Shown here: piece by piece, positions 22,150-33,091 of the stretch
Position numbering within the stretch: position 1 is the first letter of the stretch
Layout: every line of letters starts with the position of its first letter
NCBI GenBank assembly: GCA_049724395.1
Contig: JAUGWO010000103.1
Span: 1-64,000, forward strand
From: Spongospora subterranea f. sp. subterranea
Taxonomy: Eukaryota; Endomyxa: Phytomyxea; Phytomyxea; Plasmodiophorida
Direction: 5' to 3'
DNA: 64,000 bases
The notes under the pieces: generated by a model
Database searches by the model: none
What the model was told of the DNA's origin: nothing
The model's input: the letters and a program-made list of their open reading frames with translations, nothing else
Made by a program: the position numbers and the translations under genes

Positions 22150-23990
22150 ATGTTGGTGTTGTATATATTTATGGCTTGATCGGGAATCGGGTTGGGGTTA
22201 ATTCACCCGTCTCAACCACACAAAATATCGTCGGGCACGACAGGGACATTGGCTTCATAGTTGTGCTGGGGGAATGCCGGTCGATACATCATCACACATA
22301 TGGAGGGCGGTTGGCGAAGGAACCGATCCGTCACTTACGAGTGGGATGAGTCTGAAGTGACCATTAACATCAGTGAACCACTGAGTCCGGCTGTACAAAA
22401 GGCTAACCTCCGACCCGAGAATTGCAGGGGTTTGACAGGTCGAAAAGTTCGCCAGCCAGGGCCGGCCAGAAATAGGGATTCTGCGAGTGTAGGGTTTGCC
22501 AGGGGTAAGTCGGTCAGTGTGGCTAACCGTCCTATAGGTCAGTGGCAACTGCGTAATGGTTGGACACCAGGAACGCCATTCTCAGACGGATACCACTTCT
22601 CCTGTTAACACGTCAACACACTTCATAAATCGTGAGATTGTCGGTTGCGTTCCTCATTCCAATATCGCAATGACGAACGATCGTAAGCGTAGCCTGTCTA
22701 TATCGGAAGCCTCTTGCGGTAATGGGAGCAGCTCGTCCACCATCAAGCGACCCTGTCAAGACCCACATCCGCCCCCACCCTGCTGGGCGTACGTCCCCAT
22801 ATCATTAAGGGATTTCCGATCAAGCCAGCTCGAGCAAAGGAGGAAATCGACATCGACTTTGCCGAGTTTCACAGGATTACAAATTCTACGCCAAGAAGTT
22901 ATGTGAATTTCAAGGCACCCAATCTTGTCTCGCTCAAGCAGTACCACAATGTTGATTTATTATGCGCTCAACGTCATTGAACCTGTTTCTTCATTTTCCC
23001 AATCTGTCTATCATATTGTTTACTTATAAACCGATTAGTTGTTGATTATAATCGGATCCATATCCGCTCAATCGTGATTGTATCAGCCATGTTCTTCGGG
23101 TTGGTAAACCCAACACCCTGGATTACCGGTATCGTGATTGTTTGAGCGCCATTTTTGAGTCATGTTCCAGTCCAGCTCTGTGACTAGATTGTCGGCCAGT
23201 TACGATACTGATTAGCCGGCGCGGCCCAACCGCCGATCGCTGGACATTTGATTTCACATAGCCACATTTAAAGGTTAGGAGCAATGAGTCAGATTGGAAT
23301 TGATTGCTGGTTGCGACTAAACTCGTCAATGTGCCATGAATTTCAAGCGAGTAAGATGTATCAACTTCGGCTGCTGATAACATGACGATGCCTAGCTGTA
23401 TCTGATCACCCTGACCACGTCCGGAGGTCCAGGATTTGCTGTAAACAGGGCGTGGGCCAGTTCTGCTGAAAAATATCGCGCTGCCATGGCCATGTACTAT
23501 TTGACAATTACCTGGCCAAAATTTTTGAACATGACGAGTCAACGGCGGTAAGTGTTTTACCCGGGTGTCTCCAATATGTTGTCAGGAATCGCTGCTCAGG
23601 TTGGTTATGAAACGGCGTTTCATGTAAGCGTTTCGTCAAGCTGGTTGGAAGGCAGAAGATTATGGTGCTTGAGAAACTCAGGATATATGTCTACGAGTGT
23701 TCCAAACCCCAACAAATATGGAATAATTTGATTACTGTAGTTGGAACTGTAATTGATTGAGTAATCAGAAGAGTGCAGGTGTGGGGACCTCTGGTGTATT
23801 ATTAGGAGAGTCTTAAATCAAAGATATTTCTCGGCTTGACGATAACTGTTTTGAAGTCTCGTCTGTTGGTCATCCTCCCCAGCCTCTCTAATGATGGACT
23901 TGACACCCCCCTGAGAACTATCAGGCAGACACCAGGACTACCGTTTTCTCAAGATGTAATAACATCGCCATCTTCTCAATACTAAACAGA
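22150..23990. other. No recognised gene
   Basis: A plus-strand frame from ATG 22672 (MTNDRKRSLSISEAS, basic and serine-rich, about 78 residues, ending 22906) is the best candidate small gene but has no known domain. Minus-strand frames around 23123-23542 are unremarkable. Confidence 0.25.
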
Positions 23991-24005
23991 TTAGAACTGT
24001 TATTT

Positions 24006-25521
24006 TCATATATTGGAATGAATTTCTTTTCGCGACGATAAAATCAGCATTGCCGAGTGTTTCGATATCGGCTGATCCGGGGTCGTCAGACACCAACGGA
24101 ACCGCTGGGTCATCTCCAGCACCACCAGTTTGACAATGAGAAGCCCTAGCTCGCTCCCAACACACTCACGTGCTCCGCCTCCGAACGGCAGCGATTCCCA
24201 ACGATTCGGCATGTCTTTTCTTTGAAGCCACCGATCCAGGTCAAACTCTGCAGGGTGATTCGTGAACATGGTTGCTAGCGCATCCAATCCGACGAAAATT
24301 TGCCAATCTGAAACATCATTAACGATCAACAAACGGATCAATCTGATAAATTGAAAAGTACAGTCAGATATTTGTAAACTCAGCGTAGAAGTGATGACAA
24401 ACAGATAATTGTTATTTGAAAAGTCACTGTTCTGGTACAACCTTTAGGAATCTCAATTCCAGTACTAGTCAGGAATGCTTTTTTCGCGACGCGCCCAGCA
24501 ATCGGCGAGGTCGGAAACAGACGCATCGATTCCTTGATAGCGCTATCCAGCACGCTCATGGACTTGATAGATTTACTGCTCCATTCTTCGACCACCTAAA
24601 CCTGAATGAGTAAAACGAGCTAGAAATAATACCCGGTAAAGGGACCTCGTTCTCGTTCCATATCCGCTCAAGGACGTCAGGATAACGCGCCAGAGTATTG
24701 GTCACGATGTTGATTGTTGACGACGCCGTTTCATACCCGGCCAAAAGCGCCAAGATTGACTGCGCGCAGACTTCAGCGTTGGATATGGCATCGTCTGCGA
24801 TTAAAGTACCGAATAAACCACCATGTTGTGCTTTTGAGGTGATCAAGTCCTCGAAAAGCTGTTCGAGGCGCTGGCGGGCGCGTACGGCTCGGCCATATGG
24901 TGTGAACGGGAGATTGATTGGAAGGGCGACCATCCCGGCATTGAAGGACACAAATAAAGGGTAGAGTTTAGACGCCAATTCTGGGAAGAATTCACCAAAA
25001 AGGATGGTTTGACTGAGACGGAAAACGAGGCGATGGACTGAGGGAAATACGTCGAATGGAGTGTCGAATGGCCAGGTGGCGATTTCCTGGGCGACAAGTG
25101 AAGCTGCCATAGGCACGAAATCAGCCAACTTGTCAGGCGTCATCGCCGATAGGAACAGCCGACGACGATGGCGATGAGTGGCGCCATGTTGGGTTAATAT
25201 CGTCGATTCCATCAAGCAGTGGATCGGCTTCATAAGCTGCATCTCCACGAGTGCGTTCTCGCCAAGCAGCACCATCTTGGCGTCATCGATACTGCTGACA
25301 ACAATTGTCGGCGATCCCAGTAAATGGGTCTTGAATATTGGGCCGTACTTGGCGTGACGCTCCCGAAGAAACGAGCGCATGTTGGAAACGAACGGGATAG
25401 TATCGCCAACAATCGGCCAACCCATAGCGCCAGGAGCCAGGCACATTGCATTCCAATACAGCGACCAAACCAGTCGAAGAATTATCGTCAGCAGAAACAG
25501 TAGAACCGGAAAGACCAACAT
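24006..25521 (-). CDS. Cytochrome P450, CYP26-like
   Basis: Exons 24646-25521, 24442-24595 and 24006-24307 join in frame to 443 residues; introns are 50 and 134 nt. The first Met in frame with good context is 25521, giving a hydrophobic N-terminal anchor (MLVFPVLLFLLTIILRLVW) expected for endoplasmic reticulum P450s. PGAMGWPIVGDTIPF and KYGPIFKTHLLG are typical of the CYP26/CYP51-like clan. The I-helix carries AGYETASS, the K-helix ExxR is E314-S-M-R317, and the heme loop is FGGGARECVG with Cys392 as thiolate ligand. The enzyme should oxygenate a hydrophobic substrate with a reductase partner; the substrate is unknown. The first intron starts with an unusual GTCCCT and its exact donor is the least certain point. 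The protein is slightly shorter than the usual 490-500 because of the short stretch between I- and K-helices. Confidence 0.9.
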
Positions 25522-26036
25522 TCTCACAATAGTAGACTCTTTAACACTCGGACACCGTGATGGCGCCACACTGCTGGATGAGTAAAACGCCAAAAATTAC
25601 CATCGTCGAAACATCTGTTAGATACGCAATCTAACTGCCTTGTGTGCAATCAGATCAAGTAAAAACGCAACGACTGACATTTCTCAATGATGGTAATTTC
25701 ATCTGATTTATGGGCGCTTTTCACTGGTTTGGGGTTTTTGGCCAAGGGCGGCCTTCTTGAGGGTTGCGCTACAGCATGTAACACTCTAATACGTGCCGAC
25801 TGTAGATTCAAGGTACACGTAGCGCACCGTACCGCTGACAGGGTTCAAGATTCGTGACTGGCCGTCTACTTCTAGTGCCACGTTAGTGATTATTGACTTA
25901 AGGAGTGGGGCCGAATTCACTGAGCGCAGTCCCTGAGGGTCTATACCCGTCAACTTTGTGCTCATTCGTCATTAGTGTTGTTTGGATCTTGATTAGTTGG
26001 TTGGATCGTCCATTTCGCGAGTTGGATTGAAGAGCG

Positions 26037-27369
26037 ATGGCGACTCTTGATACTGCCGTTTACTATCAGTATATGAAGATGGACCAAGGTTCCAAGGTGC
26101 AGGCTGAATACATCTGGGTTGGCGGATCAGGCTCCGATATTCGCTCAAAGACAAAAACGTTGGAGTGTAAGCCATTGAAACCAGACGATCTGCCAATATG
26201 GAACTTCGATGGCTCTTCTACCGGCCAGGCACCAGGTTCCGATTCCGAAGTGTATTTGAAGCCTGTCAAGTTTTTCCCTGATCCATTCCGTGGAGGAAAC
26301 AACATTCTGGTCGTTTGTGAATGTTATACCCCAGCAATGAAGCCCTTGCCATCCAACACAAGATACGCTTGTAACAAAATTATGGAAGCGGCCACTGCCC
26401 AAAAGCCATGGTTCGGAATTGAGCAGGAGTACACTCTTTTTGAAAAAGACGGGCACACTCCCTTGGGTTGGCCGAAAGGCGGATTTCCATCTCCTCAGGG
26501 ACCGTATTACTGTATGCAGCTCAAATATCCTAGTCAATCAGCTAACGTAGTTGGTTGCAATTTAGGCGGTGTTGGGACTCGTTCTGCATACGGCCGCTTC
26601 GTCGTTGAGGCTCATTACAGAGCTTGTTTGGCTACCGGTCTTGATATATCTGGTGTTAACGCAGAAGTATGTTTTACCTCAATTCGTTCTAATGATTCGC
26701 GACCGGTTGCTAATTAACTTTTAACAGGTCATGGCAGCCCAATGGGAATACCAGATTGGACCTTGTGAAGGTGTTGACTCGGGAGATCAAATGCTGATCT
26801 CGCGGTACCTTCTGCATCGTGTCTGTGAAGATTTTGGCGTCGTTGCTTCGTTCGATCCCAAACCTATTTCTGGTGACTGGAATGGAGCAGGGTTAGTAGT
26901 GATTTCATGTCACTTGATTGTAACCTGAGCTGCTCATAACAGATGTCATACAAACTACTCTACCGCTGCGATGCGTACCAAGGGAGGGTTCGAAGCCATT
27001 CTTGCTGCAATCAAGAAGTTGGAGCTCAAGCATCATGAGCACATTGCTGTTTACGGGGTTGGCAATGAGCGTCGTCTTACTGGTGCTCACGAAACTGCCC
27101 ATATTGGCAAAGTATTTAAATTACGGTTGTGGTTTGGTTTTCATTAATGGGATTCCCTCTCAGTTTACGTATGGTGTGGCCAACCGTGGTGCATCAGTTC
27201 GAATCCCGCGCACTGCTGAAAAAGAAGGCATGGGATACTTTGAGGTGAGTTTTATAGAGTGCACAAAACCGAATCGGGTTTTAAGGTACTATAGGACCGA
27301 CGCCCCGCCAGTAACATGGATCCATACGTAGTTACAGCTAAAATTGTTGAGACGACACTATTGAACTGA
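26037..27369 (+). CDS. Glutamine synthetase (type II)
   Basis: Five exons (26037-26666, 26728-26891, 26943-27111, 27164-27244, 27295-27369) join without a frame break to 372 residues, the usual length of eukaryotic GSII (about 350-375). It makes glutamine from glutamate, ammonia and ATP, most likely in the cytosol as a decamer. Diagnostic segments in order are [13 protein letters not shown] (residues ~60-72), [25 protein letters not shown] with metal-binding glutamates, [28 protein letters not shown] (ATP/ammonium site), the [20 protein letters not shown] stretch (split by an intron) and the C-terminal [11 protein letters not shown]. Introns are 61, 51, 52 and 50 nt. No mitochondrial targeting peptide is obvious at the N-terminus ([15 protein letters not shown]). 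Confidence 0.97.
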
Positions 27370-27592
27370 AGAGACCTCAACGTAGATTACGATAGATTCT
27401 AAACTGTTCCAATAATACAATATCTGCTTTGTAAACTATGCCTGTAATTTTGTAGAGATACTACCGTAGACTTTGGTGTCCTGGCCCCCCCAATGTACAT
27501 GCGCAGCCTTTTCTGGTGGTGGTATTTTCTGGGGGGGGCCAGGTATACAACAAACTGGCAAGGGTAGATTTTGGCGCCAAATTTAATGCGCT

Positions 27593-28786
27593 ATGTGGAC
27601 GGCCCTTGTCAGGGCGACTCCAACGGTACAATTCCCATTGGAAATGAAGAGGTATTTCTCCTTGAATGTCAAAGCTGCGATCGTGACCGAGGCCTACTCT
27701 CAGGAAGGCATCCTTAAGGAGACCGCAAGGAAATATAGCATATCACCAGCGCAGATCAGAAGATGGAACAAGCAGAAGGTTGCTATAGGAGAAAATATCC
27801 AACGAATCGGAGAATTGAAAATTGTTCATCCTGGGCGTGCTCCCATCACTAATGCTGAAAGCTTGAACCAACTTCGGCAGTTTATTCAGATTTTGGAAGA
27901 ACGACATCGAACCATTTCGGTTGGAATGATTTGTCGTGAACTGAAGAGGCTGGTTCCTGAAGAAGCGGATACCGATATGAATACTTTAAGGCAGCGAATG
28001 TATCGGTTTCTACGTAAGGATAACAGTGTACAAAGACGGGCAACGCACGTTGCTCAGAATACCAGATATGACCAACAACAAATTGACCAGTTCGTTGAGT
28101 ATGTCAACGAAGAAATCCATCGTCTATGCATCGGTCCAGATGATATCGTGAACATCGATGAAACGAATGTTGACTTTGACATGACCGGCAAAGTTACCCT
28201 GGCCCGACGTGGAACCAGGACCGTCAGTCTTCAATCGACCGGATCGGCTGCTCGAGTAACAGTCCTGCTCGGTGTCACAATGTCAGGAACCAAGCTCAAA
28301 CCCTTCTTAATTTTTAAGGGCAAACCTGGTGGAAGAATCATTCGAGAATTTACACAATTACATTATCCCGAAGGGTGTGTTTACACAGTTCAAGAAAGTG
28401 CATGAATTGACGAAACAACTTTCAGCCTGTGGATCGACACGATTTGGAAGCCATTTTGCGCGAACAAGCCGATCACATATCTTATCATGGACAAATGCAA
28501 AGTCCACCTGATGAACAGCATCGTTGTCCAGTTGCAGAACTGTGGAACCGAAGTTGACTTCATTTTGGCCGGGTATACCGCCAAATTACAAGTATTAGAT
28601 GTCGGGATCAACAAACCCTTCAAGGATTATTTGAGGGTGGACTATGAATCGTTTATGATGCAGAACCCGGAAAATAAGGCCCCGTCGAGGCTTCATGTCG
28701 CTAAATGGGTTGCAAACGCTTGGGAAAGCATCAAGGAAATATCAATAACCAATACGTGGAAAGGAATTGGTTTTCATAAAGATTGA
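27593..28786 (+). pseudogene. pogo-like transposase with one in-frame TGA
   Basis: One reading frame from ATG 27593 (a second candidate, MKRYFSLNVK, starts at 27644) to the stop at 28784-28786, interrupted only by TGA at 28403-28405. Uninterrupted it would be 397 residues. The N-terminus has a Psq-type helix-turn-helix (KAAIVTEAYSQEGILKETARKY ... RRWNKQK), followed by a second helical DNA-binding segment. The catalytic DDE core shows NIDETNVDFDM (first Asp), IMDKCKVHLM (second Asp) and AGYTAKLQVLDVGINKPFKD before the last acidic residue. The TGA sits in ESA-stop-IDET; a single G-to-A change of a Trp codon is the simplest cause. Without readthrough the product would lack the second catalytic Asp, so this copy should not be autonomous. 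Confidence 0.92.
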
Positions 28787-28795
28787 GAGTGATTT

Positions 28796-29173
28796 TTATT
28801 CTTCAACTGGAACATATTCGAGTAGACGAAATGAAGCCATCCCCTTATTCTTGAAACTCTTGTTGCGTTTAACAACGTTGTCGCAGTTCTCATACAGTTG
28901 TAGGACTTGGCCGAATTTATTGGCAAACCTTTCTTTCGACCTGGCGACTAAGCTCCTCTGTAAGAATCCCACGCGACAGCTCTCGACGCCATCGCGAATC
29001 CGGTGGCATGCGATTGCCTGTTCCACTTGTCCATCGAAATCAACAATGACGACCTTGAAGCGAATGAGGTCGCCCTCGTTCACCCAGTTACCGCAAGTAC
29101 CGTGCGATTCACAAGAGCGACCGTTGCTATCGGAATGTAACCCGACGATTTCGCCAACTCCCACATTATCCAT
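28796..29173 (-). CDS. Second open frame of the pogo element, unknown function
   Basis: A minus-strand frame inside the transposon, convergent with the transposase and ending only 9 nt from its stop. From ATG 29173 it encodes 125 residues (the frame stays open further upstream to the TIR, so the start is uncertain). It begins MDNVGVGEIVGLHSDSNG and continues with CGNWVNEGDLIRFKVVIVDF and then a basic helical half with RSLVARSKERFANKFGQVLQLY. Six cysteines lie in the first two thirds. I do not recognise the fold; GDLIRFKVV hints at a small beta-barrel, a weak guess. It is uninterrupted although the transposase carries a stop. It may be an accessory protein of this element group or a chance frame. 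Confidence 0.55.
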   Translation of the reverse strand: MDNVGVGEIVGLHSDSNGRSCESHGTCGNWVNEGDLIRFKVVIVDFDGQVEQAIACHRIRDGVESCRVGFLQRSLVARSKERFANKFGQVLQLYENCDNVVKRNKSFKNKGMASFRLLEYVPVEE

Positions 29174-29920
29174 TGGGTATTGAACCGAGATTACAGGGTT
29201 TGCATACTGCGCATAAAAATGTACATAGGGGGGGCCAAGACTCCAAGGGGGCCAGGACACCAAAGTCTACGGTAATCACAATCAAATGGCCTGAGTAAAA
29301 GTGCCAGCGTGGTTATCGAATTCTATTGTAAACCATCCTGCACCTTGTCGTATGAACAATGCAACTTGACAACCAGCGTCGTCAAATTTCACTGCAATTG
29401 ATCACATCTGGCAATGATCAAACCACGCAATAAAGACAATCTTGACATGCAATTACAAAAGTTATGGCAATTTTTGAATCTCAAATCTCACACCTCGGTT
29501 GCCTCGGCCGAACGCAACACCGATCTCAATAATTTTCAATGACCGAAGCGATTTAGCACTGCAGAGTCGGCCGTAGATACACGTGTAGTCAACCGAACAC
29601 CGTTCAGTCTATCATTATTCAAAACGTTAACTGACGGTCACTGTACAAACGACTGCCCGTCATCGACTGCCCATCAGTCAGTTCGGCCTCTTTAATGCGA
29701 GTCCGGACTTGGCGCACGTTTTCACTGCGGATTTGGTGGTGACATCGACAGATCGCATTTGCTTCAATTGGGTATTGCTTGCCCGATCAGGTTCTCTCCA
29801 TACGACATCGCTGGCGTTCATATCGGCCTTGATATTGTGCATGTACGACCCGCCACTATATGCTTATTTCCTGGATAAACACGAATTGTTCCATTTACCT
29901 GTCCCTTTAACCTCGTCATC

Positions 29921-31321
29921 ATGGCCGAAATCAACATCGGAGGTGACCCCAATGACCGCTCTTATCGCTATAAACGACCTCGCTGCACCACTAAGATTGA
30001 GGGACGTGGCAACGGTATCAAAACAGTCATCTGTAATATGGTCGACGTAGCCAAGGCATTGAAGATCACCCCTTCGTACCCAACGAAGTTCTTTGGCATT
30101 GAACTTGGGGCCCAATCTAAATACGATGAGGGTCGCGAAGTTGCCGGTCAGTCATTCTTATTGCCTTTCGTACCGCTCCTTAAGTTTATTAATGTTTCGT
30201 TCAATCGGTTTCATTGTTCGCTGTCAGTATCCTCACTTTTGCCCATTATTTTTTATCACGAAATTCGATCCCTTTTGTTTTTTGTCTTCTCATCCTACAT
30301 ATTCTGAATATTAATATTGGTCTGTGTAGTCGTAAATGGTTCCCACGACACATCAGTTATTGAGACGGTTTTGGAGAAGTTTATTGACACCTATGTTCTC
30401 TGCCCCAGTCCGTCCTGCCGTCTTCCTGAAATTCGGCTGAAGGTAAAGAAAGGTCAAATTCGCGCCGATTGTGCCGCATGCGGCTACCAGGCCACGGTTG
30501 GCGATACCCACAAACTGACCGTTTATATCATCAAAAACCCGCCCTCTAAATCTCGCAAGTCGGCTTCTGATACCGGTAAACCCGATAAGAAGAAGGACAA
30601 GGAAAAACGCAGCAAGAAGTCCAAGGATGAGGAGCGAGACAAGACCCCCGAGAACAAGCCTGTTGCTGTGTCGGAACCCGTGACCGAAGTTTGGTACACA
30701 GATGCGTCGGAGGCGGCCGCAGAAAAGCGTCTCCAAGAGGATAAGGCTCTGAATGGCGACAATGGTGCAGACATTGACAAGTTAATCGAATCGGTCCAGA
30801 TCAACACTTTGGTCGCAGCGAACGCGCCCGCTGAAGAGGTGTTGCTGGCGTTCGTACAGCACGAAGAGCGCAGCGATGTAGACATCATGTCGGAGTTGCG
30901 GCGTCTGGAGCTATCTCGAGGTCTCAGTGCATCAAGTAAAGCGTTTACTCTCCTTTCTGCTGTCCTGGATGTCAACGAAGTTCGCACCCTTCCCGTTCAG
31001 ATCAAGAAGCGATCTGCACTCCTGCGTCAGTTCACCAGAACACGTGGTGAAGCTCAAATATTTTTTAGCGCCATTGAGTCAATGATCTGTAATAACGCCG
31101 AAACTTGTCTGCCGCGAACAGCGCTGATTCTCCAGGCTTTGTACGAGAACGACGTTGTCTCTGAAGACGTTCTGGTGGACTGGTTTGATTCACCGATGAA
31201 CATTTCGGGCGGCGTCAGTGATTATGACCGGCAAGACATGCACGATCGTGCCAAGGTATTTATTGATTGGTTGAAAGCGGCGGAGAGCGACGAAGAAGAT
31301 GATGACGATGAAGATGACTAA
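29921..31321 (+). CDS. Translation initiation factor eIF5
   Basis: Two exons, 29921-30146 and 30330-31321, join in frame (183-nt intron, donor GTCAGT, acceptor TAG) to 405 residues. eIF5 is the GTPase-activating protein for eIF2 in the 43S/48S complex. The N-terminal domain has YRYKRPR with the GAP arginine region, [21 protein letters not shown] and [13 protein letters not shown]. The zinc ribbon follows as CPSPSC ... CAACG (residues ~105-135). A lysine-rich linker ([20 protein letters not shown]) leads to the HEAT-type W2 domain, which ends in the usual aromatic/acidic box [19 protein letters not shown] that contacts eIF2-beta and eIF3c. Odd point: the first zinc knuckle is C-x4-C rather than the common C-x2-C. 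ATG 29921 matches the normal start. Confidence 0.96.
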
Positions 31322-32410
31322 TCCTTTTTTATCGATTACAAATGCAGCTTTAATACAACACAGAACCGAGTTTTGTTATGCTGTAATTCACGATGGGTGT
31401 TGATATCGGGGTTCTTTCGTCGTTCTCATTCAATCAACTGTATCTGTTCGGCGATTTCATTGTCGCGCGGAAGTAGGACTTCCATTGACTTTTGATCTTG
31501 ATAAATTGGTCCAAAGTTTCGGTCAGTCGAATAACGGTCTGTTCTCCACATAAATGTCACCGCCAACACAACTGTCCAAAGGGATTTTGATTAACATTTA
31601 TACCTAGGGTCGTTTGACCAACGAATCGCTCGGTTTGTGGTGTAAACATCAGATGCGACGTCGTCTTAAACTTTCTCGATCCGACAGGACATCAGTTTCA
31701 ATCAGAAAGCCGATGAGCACGGGAGGATGAATTTCACAGTTGACCGAAACTCTGAATCAATCACCGGTGCACGAATTACAACAATTTCATCAATGATGCA
31801 CAATGATGGTTCCCGTTGATGGCTTATCAAAAATCAGCCTTTTGTCGCATCTGAAAACTCAAGAGCGCGATATGAATCACCAGTAACTCTGCCACTACAG
31901 AACCGTCTTACCCCGAAAGTTAGAATTTGCCATTTTTTGCGAAATTTAGAAAGTTGAGGTGTTTTTTTTAATACAACGCCTACTTGATACAACGCCTAGG
32001 TGTTGTATTAGAATCACTTGTTATATAGGCGTTTTGTCATACGATGGCGGCCGACTAATTCTGATTGACACTATTCACGGAAGCGGCTCGTAATACTAAA
32101 TCATAATACACATCCGAAAACGCCATGTTTCTGTTTGTTGCCGTTTGACAGAGCTGCGAAGATTAATGTCAATCAGAAATCATTGTCGCTGTCGAACGCA
32201 TACCGGACAACGATATTCCAATTGGGGTCCAAACATTGAACTGTTGTCAATACTACAAAATCACCGGAAGAAAACCTTATTTTCAATAGAAACACACTTC
32301 TAGCCCACACACACTAAATACGATAACGGTGTAGGGTAATCAGCTTCTTTTTCGGGAACCGACCAGTTTACAGCGACGACTTTTTGAAAGCATAACTACA
32401 AGAAGCTAAA
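31322..32410. other. Intergenic region with small hairpin
   Basis: No coding motif is visible. The stretch 31970-32009 holds AATACAACGCC twice, followed by its complement GGTGTTGTATT, forming a small hairpin. Confidence 0.4.
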
Positions 32411-32416
32411 CGGCTG

Positions 32417-32950
32417 GTGATGTTGCTCTTTGAAAGGCAAATGAGAGTCGCCGGCAGGCACTTGCGTAATGACCATTATCCAGTTCGCGAATCGACGCGA
32501 CTCAGTGGATCGTCAATCGAACATGTGATATGCCTTCAAAAAGACAACGGCGGTGAATACATGTCTTTCGACATGAAAGAGTTTCTTAGCGGACTCGGGA
32601 TCGGCAAAGCACCTTCGTTGAATGATGTTAAAGTATTTGGATCTGACACATGGGAGCATCAGCAAAATCGACATCAAGTTCGATTGACCCCGAGATTTTT
32701 CGGGGCAAATTTATCGGGTGTCAAACATTCTACGATTATCCAAGTACACGATTTCTAACACCGAAGAAAGACTCACAAATGTTCTGAGTCGGTTGTTCTC
32801 TATACGGGATGGGATCTTCTGGCTTTCTGGACTAACCAATATATCTGATGGTACACGACTCCAACCACTTATTAGACCCAAAGTCAATCGACATCAATCG
32901 AGAGCGACTGGCGTAGTCTATAGCTGAGGAAGATGTGGACTCCATATACG
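32417..32950 (+). mobile_element. Ty1/copia integrase remnant
   Basis: The frame starting at 32417 contains QKDNGGEYMSFDMKEFLSGL, matching the copia integrase phrase around the second catalytic Asp (SDNGGEY). DVKVFGSDTW follows, the usual VFG box downstream of integrase. The intervening part is deleted and frame changes occur near 32700, after which IQVHDF/DYPSTRF-like sequence continues in other frames. No LTR or RT remains. Confidence 0.7.
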
Positions 32951-33091
32951 TATCTTCGGCCAATATTCCCCAAAATCCAACGATTTGAGCGGAAAAGAGT
33001 CGCGATGAATAAAACAGACCAAGCCCTATGAACCTGTAAATATGCCCTAAACCCATCAGGTTTATTTGACCTGATATAGTCTGTTAAGTCT

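Larger units (their letters stand above)
27462..29274. mobile_element. pogo-type DNA transposon with TIRs and TA duplication
   Basis: The left end at 27464 begins CCGTAGACTTTGGTGTCCTG and continues GCCCCC; the right end near 29272 is its exact reverse complement over about 26 bp. Both ends are flanked by TA (27462-27463 and 29273-29274), the duplication made by pogo/mariner transposases. An inner repeat (ATGTACAT beside a G-tract) occurs near both ends as well. The element is about 1.81 kb and holds a pogo-type transposase on the plus strand with one premature stop and a second, convergent open frame on the minus strand. Confidence 0.95.

Noticed and set aside
28403-28405. TGA read as tryptophan (altered genetic code)
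   Set aside because: Host genes here use TGA as a normal stop (glutamine synthetase ends in TGA) and conserved Trp positions are TGG. Only transposon remnants show TGA at Trp positions.
29709-30050. Alternative frame upstream of and overlapping eIF5
   Set aside because: It overlaps the eIF5 N-terminus in another frame, has no motif and is explained as a shadow frame.
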